A stretch of DNA of 64,000 nucleotides from Thiohalorhabdus sp. Cl-TMA (lineage in GTDB: Bacteria > Pseudomonadota > Gammaproteobacteria > Thiohalorhabdales > Thiohalorhabdaceae). How positions within the stretch are numbered: the first letter of the stretch is position 1; each line of letters starts with the position of its first letter. The DNA lies in contig NZ_JBGUAW010000008.1 in the NCBI RefSeq assembly GCF_041821045.1, forward strand, positions 1 to 64,000. Direction: 5' to 3'. Both the position numbers and the translations under genes were made by a program. Positions 60,696 through 64,000 of the stretch are shown piece after piece. The notes below the pieces were generated by a model. That model worked only from the letters and a program-made list of their open reading frames with translations. It had not been told where the DNA came from and did no database searches.

Positions 60696-61165
60696 GAAGC
60701 CCCCGCCCCTCCGCCCCGCAGGAAGCCGCGCCGGGACATGGTTCGCTTGGCGGCATCCTGCCCGGCCTCCGGGGCTTCCCTGTCCGCGTCGAGCACCTCC
60801 GATACCGCCGCTTCCGCCGTCGTCCGCGCCGCCTGCTGGTCGGCAAACTCCAGCACCGGAGAAAACAAGGAGCACATGGCGTAGGCGCCGAACCCCTCGT
60901 CCGCCGCCTCCACGAATTCGAAGGCGCCTGCCGGGAACCGGTACTCCGTCTTCCGGCCGGACCGGGAGCCCCCGGTCGGAACCGGCGGCAGGCGCACCAG
61001 GTTGAGGGCCCAGGGGGTCACCAGTGCGCCCAGCCAGGCCCCTTCCCACGGGCGGAAGCCCACGGCCTCCACGGCGAGCGCGCCGTTGGCCAGCGGAAAA
61101 TCGGCCATACGGCCCCGGGCGACGGCGGCGTAATGGCGCTCCAGCTCGCTCACCCTTGGATCCAT
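60692..61165 (-). CDS. hupJ: HybE-family hydrogenase assembly chaperone HupJ
   Basis: 157 residues. HybE/HupJ family: FRPWEGAWLGALVTPWALNLVRLPP and FPAGAFEFVEA are family landmarks. The C terminus carries SRRGFLRG, a sequence resembling the Tat signal of hydrogenase small subunits, followed by a short Gly/Ala tail. HybE chaperones bind the small subunit and delay its export. ATG 61165 lies 5 nt after the rubredoxin stop. Confidence 0.9.
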   Translation of the reverse strand: MDPRVSELERHYAAVARGRMADFPLANGALAVEAVGFRPWEGAWLGALVTPWALNLVRLPPVPTGGSRSGRKTEYRFPAGAFEFVEAADEGFGAYAMCSLFSPVLEFADQQAARTTAEAAVSEVLDADREAPEAGQDAAKRTMSRRGFLRGGGAGAS

Positions 61166-61170
61166 GCCCT

Positions 61171-61377
61171 CTACCCCAGCGGTAGGAATTTTTCCGGGCC
61201 GGCATCGCACACCGGACACCGCCACTCCGCAGGCAGGTCCTGGAAGGGCGTGCCGGGCGGTACCTGCCAGACCTCGTCCCCCTCGGCCGGATCATAGACG
61301 TACCAGCAGATATTACACTCCAGGGGGTCCTGCGGGCCGACGGCCCGACCCTCCAGATGGGAGAACCCGGTGCTCAT
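61171..61377 (-). CDS. hupI: Hydrogenase-associated rubredoxin HupI
   Basis: 68 residues. Rubredoxin with the two Cys pairs ECNICWYVYDP and CPVCDAG binding one iron. Hydrogenase-linked rubredoxins protect assembly or pass electrons under aerobic conditions. Overlaps hupH by 4 nt (ATGA). Confidence 0.94.
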   Translation of the reverse strand: MSTGFSHLEGRAVGPQDPLECNICWYVYDPAEGDEVWQVPPGTPFQDLPAEWRCPVCDAGPEKFLPLG

Positions 61378-62219
61378 TGCAGCTGCTCCAGCATCTCCCG
61401 CAGGCGCACGGCGCTCTCGTCGATGTCCTCCTGCGCCGCCTGGGCCACCTTGGGGACCCGGACCACCTCCAGGGTGTCCAGGATCAGCTGATCGGTGGAA
61501 TTGAAATACTGCACCCGCCACAGGTTGCGCACGGCGGTGGCAGTGATCCGGCAGTTGCCGTAGCCCCGCGAGAGCATGGTCACCGGCCCGCGACCGATCC
61601 GCTCCAGGTCGGCCTGGTCGGCCTCGGTCATGGGCAGCAGGGTGAGATTGATCACGTGCGCCTCCTGCTCCGGCTCGAAGGCCGCCACGTGGTGCGCCAG
61701 CTCCACCCGCAGGGCGCGGGCGTTCACGGCCTCGGGCTCCGCGGGCTCCTCGTGCACGCCGGCCGCCGTCTCCAGCAGCATTGCCCGGGTGACCACCTCC
61801 GGGATGGCGCCCACCTCCACGCGGTCGGCCGCCACCGTTCCGTCGGGGTCCAGGCGGCGCAGGCGCCATATGCCGGCCATCACTGCCTCCTGGATCTGCC
61901 AGGTTTCCCCGCCGTCGATCCGGATGCTCACCTCCCCTTCCCCGAGCACGTCGTTCACCAGCTGCCGGCTGCGGTCGTCCAGGTCTTCCAGCTCTATGCC
62001 CGCGGACGCGCTGCCGACGGTGTGGAAGTCCGCCTCGGCCTGGATCCGCTGCAGGCGTGCCACCGCCTCCGGGAAGGTATGGACCGCGCCCTCCCAGTCG
62101 GTGAGGTCGGGGGGCATGTAGGTCGCCATGTCGTCGGGCATGACCGTGTATTCGGGCTCCGGGTCTTCCCCGGAATCGCCGCCCCCGTTGGGGACGATGG
62201 ATATGTCTTCGAGCCGCAT
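61374..62219 (-). CDS. hupH: Hydrogenase expression/formation protein HupH (HyaF-like)
   Basis: 281 residues. HupH/HyaF family, with the C-terminal region GRGPVTMLSRGYGNCRITATAVRNLWRVQYFNS containing the conserved Cys and the expected helical end. Implicated in assembly of the small subunit. Between hupG and the rubredoxin gene, the usual order. Confidence 0.93.
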   Translation of the reverse strand: MRLEDISIVPNGGGDSGEDPEPEYTVMPDDMATYMPPDLTDWEGAVHTFPEAVARLQRIQAEADFHTVGSASAGIELEDLDDRSRQLVNDVLGEGEVSIRIDGGETWQIQEAVMAGIWRLRRLDPDGTVAADRVEVGAIPEVVTRAMLLETAAGVHEEPAEPEAVNARALRVELAHHVAAFEPEQEAHVINLTLLPMTEADQADLERIGRGPVTMLSRGYGNCRITATAVRNLWRVQYFNSTDQLILDTLEVVRVPKVAQAAQEDIDESAVRLREMLEQLQ

Positions 62220-62241
62220 GGCCTGTTCCTCGCCTTGCCGT

Positions 62242-62649
62242 TCAATCCGCTTGGTAATTCAGGCGCAGGTCGGGGCTGTCCGGCTGCACCGCCAGGATCT
62301 CCGGAATCCGCCGGAGATAGACGTCCCAGTCCTGCATCCGGCTGATGGCGCCGAGGTAGCAGCCGTCCCGGAAAAAGGCCAGGGCCGGCCATACCGCGAA
62401 GCCGTAGCGGGCTTCCAGCTCCTTCTCCGATTCACGGGCCACCACGCCCGCACGCAGGTGCCCTCCGAGCTCCTTGAGAAGCTCCGGAAGCACCACGGCT
62501 ACGTCATCGGCCTCCTTGTAGCGCCCCGGATCCCCCGTGAAAAACAGGACGCACTCGCCGCCGGCGCCCAGGAATTCGTCGGCCCCGTCGCGATCCAGCA
62601 GGGGCAGCCCCAGCTCCTCGGTGAGGCGCCGAATCAGTGGCGTGCTCAT
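62242..62649 (-). CDS. hupG: Hydrogenase chaperone HupG (HyaE-like)
   Basis: 135 residues, thioredoxin-like fold without the catalytic Cys pair (LFFTGDPGRYKEADDVAVVLPEL, RYGFAVWPALAFFRDGCYLGAI). HyaE/HupG bind the Tat signal of the hydrogenase small subunit. Start overlaps hupF by 4 nt. Confidence 0.92.
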   Translation of the reverse strand: MSTPLIRRLTEELGLPLLDRDGADEFLGAGGECVLFFTGDPGRYKEADDVAVVLPELLKELGGHLRAGVVARESEKELEARYGFAVWPALAFFRDGCYLGAISRMQDWDVYLRRIPEILAVQPDSPDLRLNYQAD

Positions 62650-62960
62650 TGCGAATCCTCCGGATATTGATCGCGCAGGAAATCCGGAAGCGGTGGCTCC
62701 CGGTCCACGAGGTCGGGGAAGTAGGCATCCACGGACTCCCCGCGCAGGGCCGCCTCCAGCCCGTCCAGGGCTGCACCCACGCGGGCCGCCTCTTCCGCCG
62801 ACAGCACCTGGCGCGCGGCGTCCAGGTGCACCAGTACCCAGGCCTCCGGCCCGGGGTCGTCTACCAGCAGGGTGCTCACCCAGCGCTCCTCCCCGCGCCC
62901 GGCCACCAGGGCCCGACCCGGCTGCTGCTCCTGGATCTGCATGGGCTGGCCAATACACAT
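62646..62960 (-). CDS. hupF: HypC-family hydrogenase chaperone HupF
   Basis: 104 residues. Starts MCIGQPMQI with the HypC-type conserved Cys2; longer than HypC, with a C-terminal extension. In rhizobia HupF protects the unprocessed large subunit against oxygen. Overlaps hupG by 4 nt. Confidence 0.94.
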   Translation of the reverse strand: MCIGQPMQIQEQQPGRALVAGRGEERWVSTLLVDDPGPEAWVLVHLDAARQVLSAEEAARVGAALDGLEAALRGESVDAYFPDLVDREPPLPDFLRDQYPEDSQ

Positions 62961-63002
62961 GGGCGCCCTTCCTCCTTTTCGGGGTGGAATTCCGCGGACC
63001 GG

Positions 63003-63647
63003 CTACTCGGCTGCACCGTTCGGCCCGCCGGTCAACGGCAGGAAGCGGGCATCGCCGAACCGGCAGGCCTCCTCCGGCCCCGGCCGCCCCTCCTCGTAGG
63101 CACTCCGGGCCAGGGCGGCCGCCGGCTTCCCGGCCTCCTCCTCCGGCTCGGCGGACCGGGGCAGGGGCTCGACGCCGAAAGCGCGGAGGTACTCCACCGC
63201 TTCCACCACCGCCGGCTCCAGCTGCGCGGCCACCGTGTCCGTCAGGCTGCCCCCGTAATCCTCCAGCACCTCCGGCTGCACGCCCACCAACAACATGGAG
63301 CCTGGCGGATCCCCGAGCAGCTCCGCCGTGGCCAGTACCTCTTGGAATCCGGTCTGGTGCAGGCTCATCTTCTTGGCGCCCAGGAACTGGGGCACCTCCT
63401 CATCCCGGACCCGATGGAGCGTGCCAGGCGCGCTGCCGAAATCCACCGCGTCCAGCACCACCAGCACATCCGCCTCGCGCACCGGCCCCACCAGATTCAG
63501 CCCCTGGGTGCCGCCGTCGAGCACGGTCACCTCCTCGGGGAAGCGGTAGCTGCGCTGCAGATACTCCACGGCCCGGACCCCGAACCCTTCGTCCGCCCAC
63601 AGCAGATTGCCGATGCCCAGAACCAATATGTGTCCGGCCTGCCCCAT
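63003..63647 (-). CDS. hupD: Hydrogenase maturation endopeptidase HupD
   Basis: 214 residues (usual 180-200). ATG 63647 follows GGGAG. LVLGIGNLLWADEGFGVRAVE with the metal-binding Glu, VVLDAVDFG with Asp and SLHQTGF with His are the nickel-recognition residues of HupD/HyaD. It cleaves the C terminus of the large subunit after nickel insertion. The HupV sensor subunit needs no cleavage, so the target must be a catalytic hydrogenase encoded outside this window. First gene of the 18-gene operon. The C-terminal extension is Pro/Glu-rich. Confidence 0.95.
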   Translation of the reverse strand: MGQAGHILVLGIGNLLWADEGFGVRAVEYLQRSYRFPEEVTVLDGGTQGLNLVGPVREADVLVVLDAVDFGSAPGTLHRVRDEEVPQFLGAKKMSLHQTGFQEVLATAELLGDPPGSMLLVGVQPEVLEDYGGSLTDTVAAQLEPAVVEAVEYLRAFGVEPLPRSAEPEEEAGKPAAALARSAYEEGRPGPEEACRFGDARFLPLTGGPNGAAE

Positions 63648-63976
63648 TAGCGCGCTCCCTGAAAAATTCCCGACACCAGGAGTAAGGCAACGGCCGTGCC
63701 ACTCGTTCAATCCCACATAAAGCACTGTTTTATTGATTTTTTAATGTATGGCGCCGTGATCCATCCATTCCGAACTGAAAGCTATCTTTTCATAAATATC
63801 CCGAACCGGAAATTTACCTTCCATGCCTTTCGGGCGTGGTGGCTCGGATCAAGACGCCGGAAGCTGATCACCCCATTACCGCTTCCGCGCCCCCGGCGGA
63901 AGCGGCCTTTCCGCCTTGCCCGCCGCCCACGCTCCCGAACAAAAACTAATAGATTGTTTTAAAGGGATTAATTTCG
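63648..63976. other. Divergent promoter region before hupD
   Basis: 329 bases between hupD and the gene at 63977. The sigma-54 promoter for hupD (63687-63701) and a long AT-rich stretch upstream (63716-63760, possibly for DNA bending) lie in it, as does an inverted repeat GGCGGAA / TTCCGCC at 63895-63915 of unknown role. The large lower-GC part fits enhancer/IHF-type sites, but I cannot identify HoxA binding sites exactly. Confidence 0.5.
63687..63701 (-). promoter_or_regulatory. Sigma-54 promoter of the hupD operon
   Basis: On the minus strand TGGCAC (63701-63696), 5 bp, TTGC (63690-63687): an exact match to the -24/-12 consensus TGGCAC-N5-TTGC with the essential GG and GC. Transcription would start near 63675, about 28 nt upstream of the hupD ATG. 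HoxA, a NtrC-type activator with GAFTGA encoded in the same operon, is the natural activator, so the unit is probably induced by H2 and autoregulated. Confidence 0.85.
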
Positions 63977-64000
63977 ATGGCACGAAAGGTGCTCAGGACC
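63977..64000 (+). CDS. Start of a divergent gene (partial)
   Basis: ATG at 63977 preceded by AAAGGGA; the first eight codons (MARKVLRT) run off the window. It is divergent from hupD. Identity cannot be determined; it does not look like the twin-arginine start of a hydrogenase small subunit. Confidence 0.4.

Overview
The window is a GC-rich (roughly 65%) bacterial chromosome segment with almost no intergenic space. The gene content (LPS and Lol genes, lysS-prfB, ComEC, class-II-type maturation of an O2-tolerant [NiFe] hydrogenase, nickel import) points to a gammaproteobacterium with a lithotrophic lifestyle, possibly a relative of the sulfur-oxidising Chromatiales/Thiohalorhabdus-like groups. 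That placement is inference from gene content and style only. Many neighbouring genes overlap by 4 nt as ATGA or GTGA, and GTG and TTG starts are common.

Region 1 (1-16.9 kb, mostly minus strand) is housekeeping and cell envelope: an initiator tRNA with its own promoter and an rRNA-type boxA just downstream; a DUF374 acyltransferase, a divergent WaaA-like protein, lpxK, a Trm112-like protein, kdsB and ppa in one run; a CX5R phosphatase; and a second run prfB-lysS-lolC-lolD-comEC-exbB-exbD-msbA. prfB carries the classical programmed +1 frameshift.

Region 2 (17-22.6 kb) holds an unusual envelope cluster: a secreted FecR-domain protein translationally coupled (GTGA) to an 858-residue lipoprotein made almost entirely of ~23-residue parallel beta-helix repeats, with a divergent CsgG-like/outer-membrane protein and a small lipoprotein. 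It is followed by four tRNA genes (Gly-TCC, Gly-GCC, Leu-TAG, Ser-CGA) and a strong terminator.

Region 3 (23-41.4 kb) is accessory: an ECF sigma/RskA anti-sigma pair, a NIT-domain chemoreceptor, a GH100 invertase, an orphan HvfA-like copper-binding peptide precursor with a DoxX/HvfX-like membrane protein but no MNIO maturase, a PAS-GGDEF-EAL protein, and a series of stress and detoxification genes (AraC regulator, frameshifted haloacid dehalogenase, peroxiredoxin, AhpD-like protein, TetR, DcmR-like HTH-MEDS regulator, NrtS, haloalkane-dehalogenase-like hydrolase, DUF3179 protein, flavodoxin-type reductase, GST). Three matching operator-like sequences suggest a small TetR regulon.

Region 4 (41.7-63.7 kb, all minus strand) is devoted to nickel and hydrogen. 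A NikKLMQO-type ECF nickel transporter with an outer-membrane protein lies next to an 18-gene hydrogenase unit hupDFGHIJK-hypAB-hoxA-hupUV-hypFCDE-hypX-hoxJ. It encodes the H2 sensor (HupUV/HoxBC), its kinase (HoxJ/HupT) and NtrC-type regulator (HoxA/HupR with intact GAFTGA), all Hyp and Hup maturation factors and HypX (CO ligand synthesis in air). A near-perfect sigma-54 promoter precedes hupD. The catalytic hydrogenase (hupSLC) is not in the window and is not directly upstream of hupD, where it would normally be.
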